DNA of 64,000 nucleotides from Cytophagaceae bacterium. Its GTDB lineage: Bacteria > Bacteroidota > Bacteroidia > Flavobacteriales > Flavobacteriaceae. The notes below the pieces were generated by a model, which saw only the letters and a program-made list of their open reading frames with translations, was not told where the DNA came from and did no database searches. Below are positions 1-8,430 of the stretch, piece by piece. The translations under genes and the position numbers were made by a program. The first letter of the stretch is position 1; each line of letters opens with the position of its first letter. The stretch is from assembly GCA_002710685.1 (NCBI GenBank), contig PALD01000027.1, positions 62,001-126,000 on the forward strand, given 5' to 3'.

Positions 1-90
1 TACACTGATGAGATACATGACTTTATACAGACGGTGGTAGTCGAGAAAAAAGTCATCAAGGAAGAACGCTTGGTAACCGAAAATGATTAA
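1..90 (+). CDS. C-terminal end of an unidentified gene
   Basis: An open frame enters from the left edge and ends at TAA 88-90, giving 29 codons with a charged tail (ending KKVIKEERLVTEND). The stop overlaps the first possible start of the downstream sulfatase (ATG at 83), the usual sign of translational coupling, so the missing gene is probably in the same operon. Too little is present to name a family. Because the neighbours are sulfatase and esterase genes, another exported glycan-degrading enzyme is possible, but that is a guess. Confidence 0.55.
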   Translation, partial: YTDEIHDFIQTVVVEKKVIKEERLVTEND

Positions 91-1726
91 TATGAAAACC
101 CTTGTTTCCGTTTTTGCCCTGTTACTGCTTTTGGGCTGTAAAGACCCCGTAAAGAAAGAAGTGGTCCAGAAGGAGAAAAAGCCCAATATCGTCTTCATCA
201 TGTCAGACGATCATGCCTATCAGGCCATAAGCGCATACAATCACCCGATTTCAAAATTAGCGCCCACCCCAAATATAGACCGTATTGCAAACAACGGGAT
301 GCGTTTTGACCGGGCCTATGTCACAAACTCCCTATGTGGCCCTAGCCGGGCAGTTATCCTTACGGGAAAAATGAGCCACATCAACGGTTTTAGAAAAAAT
401 GGTGAACGCTTTAATGGCGACCAGCCCACTGCCCCAAAAATGCTGAAAAAACTGGGCTATCAAACGGCAATTGTGGGCAAATGGCATCTATATGGTTATC
501 CACAGGGGTTTGATTATTGGAATATCATAGACGGCCAGGGGCATTATTATAATCCAGATTTTATAAAAAACGGAGATAGTATAAGAATTCCCGGGTATGC
601 CACGGACATCATTACAGATGATGCCCTCAACTGGTTAAAGACCAAGCGCAACGACAGCGCGCCCTTTTATATGATGATCCACCACAAGGCCCCGCACCGT
701 AATTTTATGCCCCCCTTAAGGCACATCAATAAATATGCAGAGGTAGAATTCCCGGTGCCTGACAGCTATTTTGACAACCATGAAGGCCAGGTCGCCGCAC
801 AACAACAATTGCAGACCATTTACAAGGATATGTATGAGGGGCATGACCTTAAAATGACCAAGAAACTAGGTTCTCCTGAACTCGCCCATAACCCCTGGAC
901 CAATGATTTTGACCGTATGAGCATGCAACAGCGCAGGATATGGGACAGTCTTTACCAGCCTAGAAATGATGCTTTCCATAAAGCAGACCTACACGGTAAA
1001 GATCTTGCTCTCTGGGAATATCAAAGATATATTAGGGATTATACGGCCACCGTAGCTGCGGTAGATGATGGAGTGGGTCGCGTCCTGGATTATCTGGAAG
1101 AAGCGGGCCTTGATGAAAATACCATTGTCATTTACACATCAGACCAAGGATTTTACTTGGGTGAAAAAGGATTTTTTGACAAGCGTTTTATGTATGAAGA
1201 ATCATACCGCACCCCGCTACTCGTGCAATACCCTGCTAAGGTTAATGCCGGCACCTCGTCAGAGGCTCTTGTACAAAACCTGGATTATGCACAGACATTC
1301 CTGGATTTTGCCGGCGGCAATGAATTTACTTCAGAAATGCAGGGACAGTCGCTTAAACCTTTGCTCACTCAAGAAGTCAAAGATGAAGATTTCCGGGAAG
1401 CACTGTATTATCATTATTATGAATATCCTGCTTTTCACATGGTCAAGAAGCACTATGGCATAAGCACCAAGCGCTATAAATTGATTCATTTTTATGATGA
1501 TATTGATGAGTGGGAGTTCTATGACCTAGAAAAAGACCCTACGGAAGAAGAAAACCTGATTCATGATAAGGCGTATGCCAAGATTATTGATGAGATGCAC
1601 AATAAACTAGATTCTATCCAGGATGCCTACGGCATCACGGAGAAAGAATTTGAAAAGTCCCCTAAAGAAAAAATAAAAAGGGAATATAAAAATTTTGAAA
1701 AACTAAGAGGAACGCCCATACAATAA
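83..1726 (+). CDS. Sulfatase lipoprotein (formylglycine-dependent)
   Basis: Type I sulfatase that hydrolyses sulfate esters, probably on a polysaccharide, outside the cytoplasm. The N-terminus is a lipoprotein signal ending in LLLLLGC (Cys19). The domain starts with PNIVFIMSDDH, which holds the metal-binding Asp pair (42-43). The modification motif C-G-P-S-R with Cys85, converted to formylglycine by a maturase, is intact, as are the GKWH and DQGFYLGEKG segments typical of the family. At 547 residues it is a full-length enzyme. A second in-frame ATG at 92 directly follows the upstream stop and gives an equally good signal peptide, so the start is uncertain by three codons. The substrate cannot be read from the sequence. 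Iduronate- and heparan-type sulfatases look similar. No maturase gene lies in the window. Confidence 0.93.
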   Translation: MINMKTLVSVFALLLLLGCKDPVKKEVVQKEKKPNIVFIMSDDHAYQAISAYNHPISKLAPTPNIDRIANNGMRFDRAYVTNSLCGPSRAVILTGKMSHINGFRKNGERFNGDQPTAPKMLKKLGYQTAIVGKWHLYGYPQGFDYWNIIDGQGHYYNPDFIKNGDSIRIPGYATDIITDDALNWLKTKRNDSAPFYMMIHHKAPHRNFMPPLRHINKYAEVEFPVPDSYFDNHEGQVAAQQQLQTIYKDMYEGHDLKMTKKLGSPELAHNPWTNDFDRMSMQQRRIWDSLYQPRNDAFHKADLHGKDLALWEYQRYIRDYTATVAAVDDGVGRVLDYLEEAGLDENTIVIYTSDQGFYLGEKGFFDKRFMYEESYRTPLLVQYPAKVNAGTSSEALVQNLDYAQTFLDFAGGNEFTSEMQGQSLKPLLTQEVKDEDFREALYYHYYEYPAFHMVKKHYGISTKRYKLIHFYDDIDEWEFYDLEKDPTEEENLIHDKAYAKIIDEMHNKLDSIQDAYGITEKEFEKSPKEKIKREYKNFEKLRGTPIQ

Positions 1727-1801
1727 TAGACGCCCCCTTTTAGCTTAGATTAAATTGATTTATTGGTTTGTATTTAGGGCCTGGCCAGTGATGGTTGGGC
1801 C

Positions 1802-3199
1802 TTATTTCTTTTCTACACCTATCATAAAACTGGTAAGTGGCAATCCCGCCGCATTAAAAATATCGGGCTCTGCGGTATTTTTCCATGCATATCGCACATA
1901 CTTGGGCGTTGCTACCGGAGATTGCAATACCACGATGTCATCCTCCACACGGGCCATTGCTGTTTTAAAAACCATGTCTTCTCCAGCCACTTCAAACTGC
2001 ATGCTGCGCATGGGGCCACGCACCTGTAAATCCTTATTGTTCTTAAAATGCACCTCAAGGCCCTTGGCCGTGTATTTAGCTTCAATGGGAAGAGGGCCTT
2101 CGACGGTTTGATCCAGGGTCTTGTAATATTTGGCCAAAGCCAAATTTGCAAAGCGCTCGCCCACATCAATTTTATTTCTATGATGAATATCATTGATATT
2201 ACCTATATCGCTGGTCATGACCATTCCAGTGGCGGGAAGATGCAGAACCCTGCGCTGTACATCTCTTATACCCACACCATCATTGCCCTCTTCATAATTA
2301 TAAGGAGCAATCTGCGCGTAGTAAAACGGAAAATCCTTGTCCCATTTTTTTCTCCAGCTGTTGATCAATGAGGTGAAGGTATGTTCATAATATTCCACAT
2401 TTTGAGCATTGGTTTCTCCCTGATACCACAATACGCCCGCGATATCATAAGGTACCAGGGGCGCAACCATGGCATTATAAGCAACTGATGGTTTTATGGG
2501 GGACCACGGCTGCTCCTTGATCTTACTTGCAGACTCCGTTAAGAGGGTATCTTTTATAAAAGAACTTTGTGGTATCCATATCTCGGCAGGAGAACCTCCC
2601 CAGTAGGAACCTATTACCCCCACGGGAACGCCCAGTTGTTCATTGATTTTCTTTGCAAAAAAATATGCCACGGCACTAAATTCCTTCATGGTCTCCGGGA
2701 TGCTTTCTTGCCACACACCTTGTGTATCTTGTTGTTCTTCATCTGCCGTGAGGTGCGGCACCTTAAAAAATCGTATCTGTGGATTTGTGGCCCTTTTGAT
2801 TTCAGGTTCACCCCCCTTGATGCCCGCCCCGGCACTCCACTCCATGTTGCTCTGCCCAGATGCCAGCCATACTTCACCCAGCATGACGTTGCTCAACGTA
2901 TCTGCCGGGCTTTGAGAATCCTTGATTATCATTTCGTAGGGTCCCGGTCCTTCAGTGGTAGGAATCCTGACCATCCATTTTCCATCCTCGTCAGCAGCGG
3001 CGGTATAAGCATTGCCAGTGGTCCAAGTTGCGGTAATGTTTACCTGTTCTCCCGGTGTGGCCCACCCCCATACGGGCACCTCGCTGTTGCGCTGTAGTAC
3101 CATGTTATCGTTAAAAATAATGGGAAGTTTAAGTTGCGCTTTCGCGGAAGCAAAACAAACACAGCCCAGTAAAACAAGAAGGTAATGCCTTATTTTCAT
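1802..3199 (-). CDS. Sialate O-acetylesterase family protein (SASA)
   Basis: A 465-residue secreted carbohydrate esterase of the SASA/SGNH type, expected to remove O-acetyl groups from sialic acids or other sugars. A signal peptide covers about residues 1-22 (cleavage after SAKAQ). The nucleophile motif GQSNM is present with Ser117. A C-terminal stretch with DIHHRNKIDVGERF carries the likely catalytic Asp and His. The N-terminal part (about 23-100) looks like the beta-sandwich often found ahead of the catalytic domain. It begins one base after the stop of the upstream aldo/keto reductase, so the two are co-transcribed. Together with the convergent sulfatase it suggests degradation of decorated glycans. 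The true substrate is unknown: related enzymes also act on plant and algal polysaccharides. Confidence 0.88.
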   Translation of the reverse strand: MKIRHYLLVLLGCVCFASAKAQLKLPIIFNDNMVLQRNSEVPVWGWATPGEQVNITATWTTGNAYTAAADEDGKWMVRIPTTEGPGPYEMIIKDSQSPADTLSNVMLGEVWLASGQSNMEWSAGAGIKGGEPEIKRATNPQIRFFKVPHLTADEEQQDTQGVWQESIPETMKEFSAVAYFFAKKINEQLGVPVGVIGSYWGGSPAEIWIPQSSFIKDTLLTESASKIKEQPWSPIKPSVAYNAMVAPLVPYDIAGVLWYQGETNAQNVEYYEHTFTSLINSWRKKWDKDFPFYYAQIAPYNYEEGNDGVGIRDVQRRVLHLPATGMVMTSDIGNINDIHHRNKIDVGERFANLALAKYYKTLDQTVEGPLPIEAKYTAKGLEVHFKNNKDLQVRGPMRSMQFEVAGEDMVFKTAMARVEDDIVVLQSPVATPKYVRYAWKNTAEPDIFNAAGLPLTSFMIGVEKK

Positions 3200-3200
3200 C

Positions 3201-4202
3201 TTATTTATTGTTTAAAATATTTTCTATTGCTTGAAGCTCATCAGCTGAAAAATCAAGGTGTTTCAAGGAGGCAATGTTGTCCTCAAGTTGAGAAACCTTG
3301 CTGACCCCCACCAGTACAGAGGTTACCCGGCCATCTTTTAACAACCAGGAAATCGCCATTTGGGCAAGGCTTTGATCACGGTTTTGAGCAATTTTATTGA
3401 GCTTTTGAACCTTGGCGACCACCTCATGGGTTATTTGATCTTCGCTAAGGTAGCTTCCTTTTTTCTTGGCGCGTGAATCTGCGGGGATGCCATTGAGGTA
3501 CTTGCCCGTGAGGATGCCCTGCTCGAGTGGGGAGAAGACGATGCTACCCAGCCCTGTATCTTCAAGTGCATCGAGCAAGCCATCCTCGACCCAGCGGTCC
3601 ATCATGCTGTAACGCGGTTGATGGATGAGAAAGGGTGTGCCCATTTCCTTGAGGATTTCTGCTGCCTTTCGGGTAAGTGCATCATCATACTGTGAAACGC
3701 CCACATAAAGAGCCTTGCCGCTCCGCACGATTTGATCTAGGGCGCCCATGGTCTCCTCAAGGGGTGTGGACGGGTCTGGACGGTGATGATAGAAAATGTC
3801 AACATAATCCAGGCCCATACGCTGCAATGACTGGTCAAGACTTGCTATAAGATATTTACGCGAGCCAAAGTTACCGTAAGGCCCCGGCCACATGTCCCAA
3901 CCTGCTTTTGAAGATATGATCAGCTCATCGCGATAGGGCTTGAAATCCTGGGCAAACATCTTCCCAAAGTTCTTTTCGGCAGTTCCATAGGGCGGGCCAT
4001 AATTATTGGCCAGGTCAAAATGTGTCACCCCATTATCAAAGGCTGTCCTTAGGATTTTTCTTCCATTTTCATAGTCGTCCACGTCACCAAAGTTGTGCCA
4101 TAGGCCCAGTGAAATCATGGGCAGGTCAATACCGCTTTTTCCACATCGGCGGTACTTCATCTTTTCATATCTGTCTTCGGCGGCTTTGTAATCGCTCATC
4201 AA
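3201..4202 (-). CDS. Aldo/keto reductase (YghZ-like)
   Basis: NADPH-dependent aldo/keto reductase of 333 residues with the family's catalytic tetrad visible: Asp63 and Tyr68 in FDLANNYGPPYG, Lys99 in IISSKAGW, and His139/140 in DIFYHHRPD. The motif WDMWPGPYGNFGSRKYL and the overall length match the YghZ/L-glyceraldehyde-3-phosphate reductase branch, which detoxifies or reduces small aldehydes in the cytoplasm. No signal peptide. Translation may begin at either of two adjacent Met codons. It is the first gene of a two-gene unit with the esterase. The physiological aldehyde is not deducible. Confidence 0.9.
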   Translation of the reverse strand: MMSDYKAAEDRYEKMKYRRCGKSGIDLPMISLGLWHNFGDVDDYENGRKILRTAFDNGVTHFDLANNYGPPYGTAEKNFGKMFAQDFKPYRDELIISSKAGWDMWPGPYGNFGSRKYLIASLDQSLQRMGLDYVDIFYHHRPDPSTPLEETMGALDQIVRSGKALYVGVSQYDDALTRKAAEILKEMGTPFLIHQPRYSMMDRWVEDGLLDALEDTGLGSIVFSPLEQGILTGKYLNGIPADSRAKKKGSYLSEDQITHEVVAKVQKLNKIAQNRDQSLAQMAISWLLKDGRVTSVLVGVSKVSQLEDNIASLKHLDFSADELQAIENILNNK

Positions 4203-4245
4203 ATTGTTGTTTTGTGTTATGTATAAGTTTTTAAAAATAAGGTTT

Positions 4246-4261
4246 TTTCGCTATAGCGAAA
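4246..4261. repeat. Perfect 16-bp palindrome, TTTCGC class
   Basis: TTTCGCTATAGCGAAA, a perfect inverted repeat just past the 3' end of the metallophosphoesterase gene. It has no T-run on the minus side, so it is not a convincing terminator. It belongs to the dispersed palindrome family described in the findings. Confidence 0.8.
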
Positions 4262-4280
4262 TATCAAAACCCTTGATAAA

Positions 4281-5495
4281 TCATGCTTTTTTCTTGAGTT
4301 CAATTACCGTGATCTCTGGCCATATCCCCACCCGGCCTGGATATGCCAGGTATCCAAAACCGCGGTTTACGTTGATGATACGCTTGCCCTGGTTGTAAAT
4401 ACCGGCCCAGTTCTCATAGCGGTATTGTACGGGGCTCCATTTAAAAAAACCGGGTATCTCGATGCCAAACTGCATTCCATGGGTATGCCCGCTGAGGGTC
4501 AACTGAAAATGCCGCGGGTCATCCTTCACACGTTGCTGCCAGTGCGAGGGGTCATGGCTCATCAGGATTTTAAAGTCATCTGGGGTCAACCCCCGTGATG
4601 CCTTATCAAGGTCGCCCACCTGCTTGAAGCCGGCTCCCCAGTTTTCTACTCCCACGATGTGTATGGCCTGGCCGTCTTTTTCTATTTTACGGTTCTCGTT
4701 GAGGAGCAGGTCCCAGCCCATTGCCCTTTCCAGGTCTTTGAGCTCATCCAGGTTTTTTTCTTTCGCTTCAGCGGAATCCCAATCAACATAATCGCCATAA
4801 TCATGATTACCCAGTACTGAATACACACCATCTCTTGCCATGAGGCCTGCAAACAAGCCTTTGTAGTCCTTCATCTCCGCGGCAACGTTGTTCACCAGGT
4901 CACCGGTAAAAAGGATGACGTCTCCTTTTTGCTCATTGATAAGGTTGACACCATAGGCTACTTTGTCATGATTGTCAAAACTACCACTATGGATGTCACT
5001 TACCTGCGTGATGCGGTATCCATCAAAAGCTTTGGGAAGGTCATCAAACTCAAGTTGATATTTAAGGACCCTGTACCTATACTTGCCCCGGTACATGCCA
5101 TACAACAATGCGGCAAAGGGTATTGCTGCAAGGCCCAAGGCAATGGTGCTGAGAAATTTTCGCCGTTCAGGCAAAGAAAAACCCTGGGACCGTGAAAAAA
5201 CTGAGTTGATAAGCCCAATGACCGTGCGCACGATATCTTCACCAAACATCACGATCACGATTATCAACTTGGGTACAAAAACCGCAAGGAATATACCCAG
5301 GGTATACATCCATGCGCTAGAGAGCCCCTTGCTTCTATCCATTGTTGAAATTTGATATATAAAGCCCGCCAACACGGCAAGAGACAAAAGTAGCCAGGCG
5401 TAGTGCAACCAGGGATTGCGCACCGTCGTCCTAAATGCCTGAAACGAGTAGATATCCACAAGAATGTAGACAATGATGAAGATAAGCCAACGCAT
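4281..5495 (-). CDS. Membrane-anchored metallophosphoesterase (YkuE-like)
   Basis: Calcineurin-like metallophosphoesterase of 404 residues. The N-terminus holds about four hydrophobic segments (roughly 2-20, 31-50, 62-85 and 115-134), which place the catalytic domain at the membrane. The domain carries the full metal-binding set: D167-I-H169, GD199L, GN230H231D and a late SGHTHG. YkuE-type relatives are membrane-associated phosphoesterases that act on cell-envelope or lipid phosphoesters; the substrate here is unknown. It stands alone, with short non-coding gaps to the reductase and to the divergent glycosylasparaginase. Confidence 0.9.
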   Translation of the reverse strand: MRWLIFIIVYILVDIYSFQAFRTTVRNPWLHYAWLLLSLAVLAGFIYQISTMDRSKGLSSAWMYTLGIFLAVFVPKLIIVIVMFGEDIVRTVIGLINSVFSRSQGFSLPERRKFLSTIALGLAAIPFAALLYGMYRGKYRYRVLKYQLEFDDLPKAFDGYRITQVSDIHSGSFDNHDKVAYGVNLINEQKGDVILFTGDLVNNVAAEMKDYKGLFAGLMARDGVYSVLGNHDYGDYVDWDSAEAKEKNLDELKDLERAMGWDLLLNENRKIEKDGQAIHIVGVENWGAGFKQVGDLDKASRGLTPDDFKILMSHDPSHWQQRVKDDPRHFQLTLSGHTHGMQFGIEIPGFFKWSPVQYRYENWAGIYNQGKRIINVNRGFGYLAYPGRVGIWPEITVIELKKKA

Positions 5496-5596
5496 ATATG
5501 TATTTTAGTACAACAATATTAGCGCATGAAGGGCCTTATAGCGAAAGCCTGATTAAAAATATCTCAATATTTAACTAAAGAAAGTATCTTTCATTT

Positions 5597-6589
5597 ATGA
5601 AAAGAAGGAGTTTTATAAGTCGTGGTACCCTGGGGAGCCTAGCAATTTCCATGGGTCTATTATCAACCTCAAGGAGCATGGCGGGCCCCTTAAAAACCAA
5701 AACCAAAGTGAAAAGACCCAGCAAACCCATAAGTATATGTACCTGGCGATTTGAAAAGGCAAATGCCACCTGCGGTGCGCTACTGGACAAGGGCACCCCG
5801 GCCCTAGATGCCGTTATTGCCGGTGTGGCGGTAGAAGAAGAAAATTTAAAGAACACCACCGTGGGCAAGGGCGGCGCTCCTGACCGGGAAGGCCACGTGA
5901 CCCTTGATGCCTGTGTGATGGACAAGAACGGCAATGCCGGGTCAGTTGCCGCGGTAGAAAATATAACACATGTGGCAGCGCTTGCGCGAAAGGTAATGGA
6001 AGACACCCCCCATGTGATGATGGTGGCAGAAGGCGCAGAGCAGTTTGCCCTGGCAAATGGTTTTAAAAAAGAAGACCTGCTCACAGCTGAATCTGAAAAA
6101 GCATGGAAAGAGTGGCTAAAAACTTCAAATTACAAGCCCATCATCAATATAGAAAACCATGATACCATAGGCATGCTGGCCATGGATGCAAATGGCGACC
6201 TGAGCGGTGCGTGCACTACTAGCGGCCTTGCATATAAAATGCGTGGACGTGTGGGTGACTCCCCCATCATAGGCAGCGGGCTTTACATTGATAATGAAGT
6301 AGGTGGCGCCGTGGCAACGGGCATGGGCGAAGAAGTCATCAAGAGCGTGGGTAGTTTTCTTATCGTTGAATTGATGAAAAATGGCATGTTACCACAACAA
6401 GCTTGCGAAGAAGCCGTTAATAGGATAGTGACCAAGAATCCTGCATATACTGACTTTCAAGTGGCATACATAGCCATGAACAAGGCTGGTGAAACGGGCT
6501 CTTTTTGTATTCATCCAGGCTTTACTATGATGAAATACTCTGACAATCAGAACGAAGCAATAGCATCGATGAGTTATATAAAAGAATAA
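5597..6589 (+). CDS. N4-(beta-N-acetylglucosaminyl)-L-asparaginase (glycosylasparaginase)
   Basis: Ntn-hydrolase that cleaves the GlcNAc-Asn bond, the last step in breaking down N-linked glycoproteins. The N-terminus KRRSFISRG followed by a hydrophobic run and a cleavage-like SMAGP is a twin-arginine signal, so the enzyme is probably exported folded to the periplasm. The autocleavage site is intact: Thr190 in IENHDTIGM becomes the N-terminal nucleophile of the beta chain. The following TTSGLAYKMRGRVGDSPIIG block carries the substrate-binding residues. The sequence strongly resembles the characterised Elizabethkingia enzyme as I remember it, including WKEWLKTSxYKPI just before the cleavage site. 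Length 330, close to the usual 320-345. With the nearby sulfatase and esterase it supports a glycoprotein or glycan degradation role for this region. Confidence 0.94.
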   Translation: MKRRSFISRGTLGSLAISMGLLSTSRSMAGPLKTKTKVKRPSKPISICTWRFEKANATCGALLDKGTPALDAVIAGVAVEEENLKNTTVGKGGAPDREGHVTLDACVMDKNGNAGSVAAVENITHVAALARKVMEDTPHVMMVAEGAEQFALANGFKKEDLLTAESEKAWKEWLKTSNYKPIINIENHDTIGMLAMDANGDLSGACTTSGLAYKMRGRVGDSPIIGSGLYIDNEVGGAVATGMGEEVIKSVGSFLIVELMKNGMLPQQACEEAVNRIVTKNPAYTDFQVAYIAMNKAGETGSFCIHPGFTMMKYSDNQNEAIASMSYIKE

Positions 6590-6614
6590 TTATATAAAAA
6601 TTATAAGCTAAGAA

Positions 6615-6647
6615 CTTGTTTCTTAACTAGTAAAAATCATATATTTG
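6615..6647 (+). promoter_or_regulatory. Bacteroidetes-type promoter (CTTG-N21-TATATTTG)
   Basis: A perfect TAnnTTTG -7 box at 6640-6647 with CTTG at 6615-6618 (consensus TTTG), spaced 21 bases. It lies between genes and points to the short transcript that would end at the hairpin 6711-6734. Predicted start near 6654. Confidence 0.5.
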
Positions 6648-6653
6648 TTCAGC

Positions 6654-6738
6654 ACTATGTGCTAAAAATTGTTGTAATTGACTTGTAATAATCAATTATG
6701 ATTTGGGGTGAAAGCCAGCTTTATAGCTGGCTTTCTTT
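6654..6738 (+). ncRNA. Candidate small RNA
   Basis: About 85 bases bounded by a strong promoter (-7 TATATTTG at 6640) and a strong intrinsic terminator (hairpin 6711-6734). The only ATG frame inside, from 6699, would encode 23 residues, run through the terminator stem and end past it, so a peptide is unlikely. The stretch could instead be only the 3' trailer of the asparaginase gene. No Rfam family is recognised. Confidence 0.35.
6711..6738 (+). terminator. Intrinsic terminator
   Basis: Ten-base perfect stem AAAGCCAGCT / AGCTGGCTTT around a TTAT loop, followed by a CTTTATTT tract. It would end the candidate small RNA and any read-through from the glycosylasparaginase gene. Confidence 0.8.
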
Positions 6739-6772
6739 ATTTAAAAAACTTTTATTTAAACAGCATTGATAA

Positions 6773-6799
6773 AAAAAAGGAGCTTAAAGCTCCTTTTTT
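6773..6799 (-). terminator. Intrinsic terminator overlapping a small ORF stop
   Basis: AAAAGGAGCT and AGCTCCTTTT arms around a 3-base loop, with A/T runs on both sides, so it could work in both directions. On the minus strand the stop codon of the 35-residue ORF sits in the loop. Confidence 0.75.
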
Positions 6800-6891
6800 C
6801 TTAAATCTTTGACCACACAATAAATTGAATATATCGCGATTGTAAAAAGCAACGTGGTACAAATAGCACCGAAAACGATTGAACTTAGCAT
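6784..6891 (-). CDS. 35-residue single-pass membrane microprotein
   Basis: ATG at 6891 to TAA at 6784. The product MLSSIVFGAICTTLLFTIAI is followed by YSIYCVVKDLRKKEL: one hydrophobic helix (about 3-26) and a short basic cytoplasmic-type tail, as in small inner-membrane proteins. Support comes from context: a Bacteroidetes-type promoter lies 45 bases upstream (6936-6968) and the stop falls in the loop of an intrinsic terminator. No family is recognised and no function can be assigned. It is too short for ordinary gene callers. It may be spurious, but the promoter-ORF-terminator arrangement argues for a real gene. Confidence 0.55.
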   Translation of the reverse strand: MLSSIVFGAICTTLLFTIAIYSIYCVVKDLRKKEL

Positions 6892-6935
6892 GAGTTAGGG
6901 GGTATTAATTGGGTTATTACTCTTAGTTGTTATCG

Positions 6936-6968
6936 TAAAGTTAACACAGAACATACCTTTTAACCAAA
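6936..6968 (-). promoter_or_regulatory. Putative promoter of the 35-residue ORF
   Basis: On the minus strand, TTTG (6965-6968) and TAACTTTA (6936-6943) are separated by 21 bases, close to the TTTG/TAnnTTTG consensus (last base differs). The rest of 6892-7077 is AT-rich, and I see nothing else in it. Confidence 0.4.
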
Positions 6969-7077
6969 AATTAACACGGAAAATTTTAGAAAAATTTAAA
7001 ATAATCTCGATAATATGATATATTATCAATTAATTCGTTTAAATACAAGAATTAAGGGTTAAAAATGAACACGGCCT

Positions 7078-7515
7078 TTACTTCAAATAGAAGCATGTGT
7101 AGCGATAATCTATAACAGCCTTTCCCTTTTTGAGCACATCTGCACCTATAATGCCACTTACGGCAGGAATACCATGATTGATCAAAGCCGTGTTGACGTG
7201 TGATAGATCAAAGAGGACGATATTACTTTTCTTATAATTCCATTTTCCTATTTCAATACTATTGTTCTGGGATATTTGCGTCAGCATATCAAGTGCGCCT
7301 GCCCCGGCAGCCTTTACCTCACTATCCTCGGCAAGCAATTTAAACCGTTCAATATCCTCAAAACCCACACACGTGTTTGAAGCGCCCGTATCTAAGATAA
7401 ACTTTCCCTCTACCCCATTGATTTTTGCATCAAATACAAAATGCCCGGTTTCAGTTTCCTTTAGCTTGATGCGGGTATATTTCTTGTTTTTTAAAAAACT
7501 GCGTAGTGACGCCAT
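7078..7515 (-). CDS. Retropepsin-like aspartic protease domain protein
   Basis: 145 residues with the single-domain retropepsin-like fold signature: ILDTGASNT with catalytic Asp42, then a hydrophobic-hydrophobic-Gly element (GIIGADVL) near the C-terminus. Such short proteins work as dimers, each chain giving one Asp. There is no signal peptide, so it appears cytoplasmic. The role of this family in Bacteroidetes is poorly known. It stands alone, convergent with nothing and divergent from tatD. Confidence 0.8.
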   Translation of the reverse strand: MASLRSFLKNKKYTRIKLKETETGHFVFDAKINGVEGKFILDTGASNTCVGFEDIERFKLLAEDSEVKAAGAGALDMLTQISQNNSIEIGKWNYKKSNIVLFDLSHVNTALINHGIPAVSGIIGADVLKKGKAVIDYRYTCFYLK

Positions 7516-7625
7516 ATATCTATTTGTGTACGGTACTTATTTACTGACGCGAAATTAAACCTTAAGCCTCAAAATGTATCTTAAAGTTTACAATAGCTCT
7601 CCCTTAAACTTTTTAAATTTACCCC

Positions 7626-8402
7626 ATGTACTTTATAGACTCCCACACCCACCTTTATGGAGAGGCCTTTGATAATGACCGTGACGAGGCAATAAAAAAT
7701 GCCCTTGCAAACAATGTCAAACAATTTGTGCTGCCCGCCATTGACTCTACCTACACTGCCCGCATGCAGGCATTGAAAAAAAAATACCCTGACCAGGTGC
7801 ACCTTATGGCCGGCCTGCACCCCACGCATGTAAAACCAGATACCCTGGAAAAAGAAATGGCCCACGTAAAAAAAAGGCTCGAAAATGAAAACCTGTGTGC
7901 CGTGGGGGAAATAGGTATTGATCTCTACTGGGACAAATCTACACTTGATATTCAGCAACAGGCTTTTGCCAAACAAATACAATGGGCAAAAGAATATGAC
8001 CTGCCCATCGTCATACATTGCCGCGATGCATTTGATGAAGTCTTTGAAGTGCTGGAAACAGAAAAGGACGAGAAACTAAAAGGTGTTTTCCATTGTTTTA
8101 CCGGCACTATGGACAATGCACAAAAAGCCGTCGACCACAACCTAAAACTGGGCATAGGCGGCGTGGTCACCTTCAAGAATGGCAAGATTGATAAATTTCT
8201 CCATGAAATAGACCTTGCACATATTGTACTTGAGACGGATGCTCCTTATCTTGCCCCCGCTCCTTTTCGCGGTAAGCGCAATGAAAGTGCATACATTGCC
8301 ATCATAGCCCAAAAAATAGCGGACATATATAAAGTGCCCCTAGAGGAAGTAATGAAAAAAACAACAAATAACTGCAAAGAGGTATTTGCTCTACAACCCT
8401 AA
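7626..8402 (+). CDS. TatD family metal-dependent hydrolase
   Basis: 258 residues, the usual size of TatD/YcfH nucleases, TIM-barrel enzymes with 3'-5' DNase activity in DNA repair or turnover. Metal ligands are visible: HTH (His7, His9) in FIDSHTHL, Glu in AVGEIGID, VIHCRDA, GVFHCFTG and the late ETDAPYLAP. No signal peptide, so cytoplasmic. TAAATTTA at 7614-7621 could be a -7 box, leaving a very short leader before the ATG. It begins a run of co-directional genes (acyltransferase, asparaginase). Confidence 0.93.
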   Translation: MYFIDSHTHLYGEAFDNDRDEAIKNALANNVKQFVLPAIDSTYTARMQALKKKYPDQVHLMAGLHPTHVKPDTLEKEMAHVKKRLENENLCAVGEIGIDLYWDKSTLDIQQQAFAKQIQWAKEYDLPIVIHCRDAFDEVFEVLETEKDEKLKGVFHCFTGTMDNAQKAVDHNLKLGIGGVVTFKNGKIDKFLHEIDLAHIVLETDAPYLAPAPFRGKRNESAYIAIIAQKIADIYKVPLEEVMKKTTNNCKEVFALQP

Positions 8403-8430
8403 GCCAACCATCAAAAACCATCAATAATCC

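Noticed and set aside
6699..6770. 23-residue peptide in the small-RNA candidate
   Set aside because: It would be translated through the terminator stem and has no conserved features.
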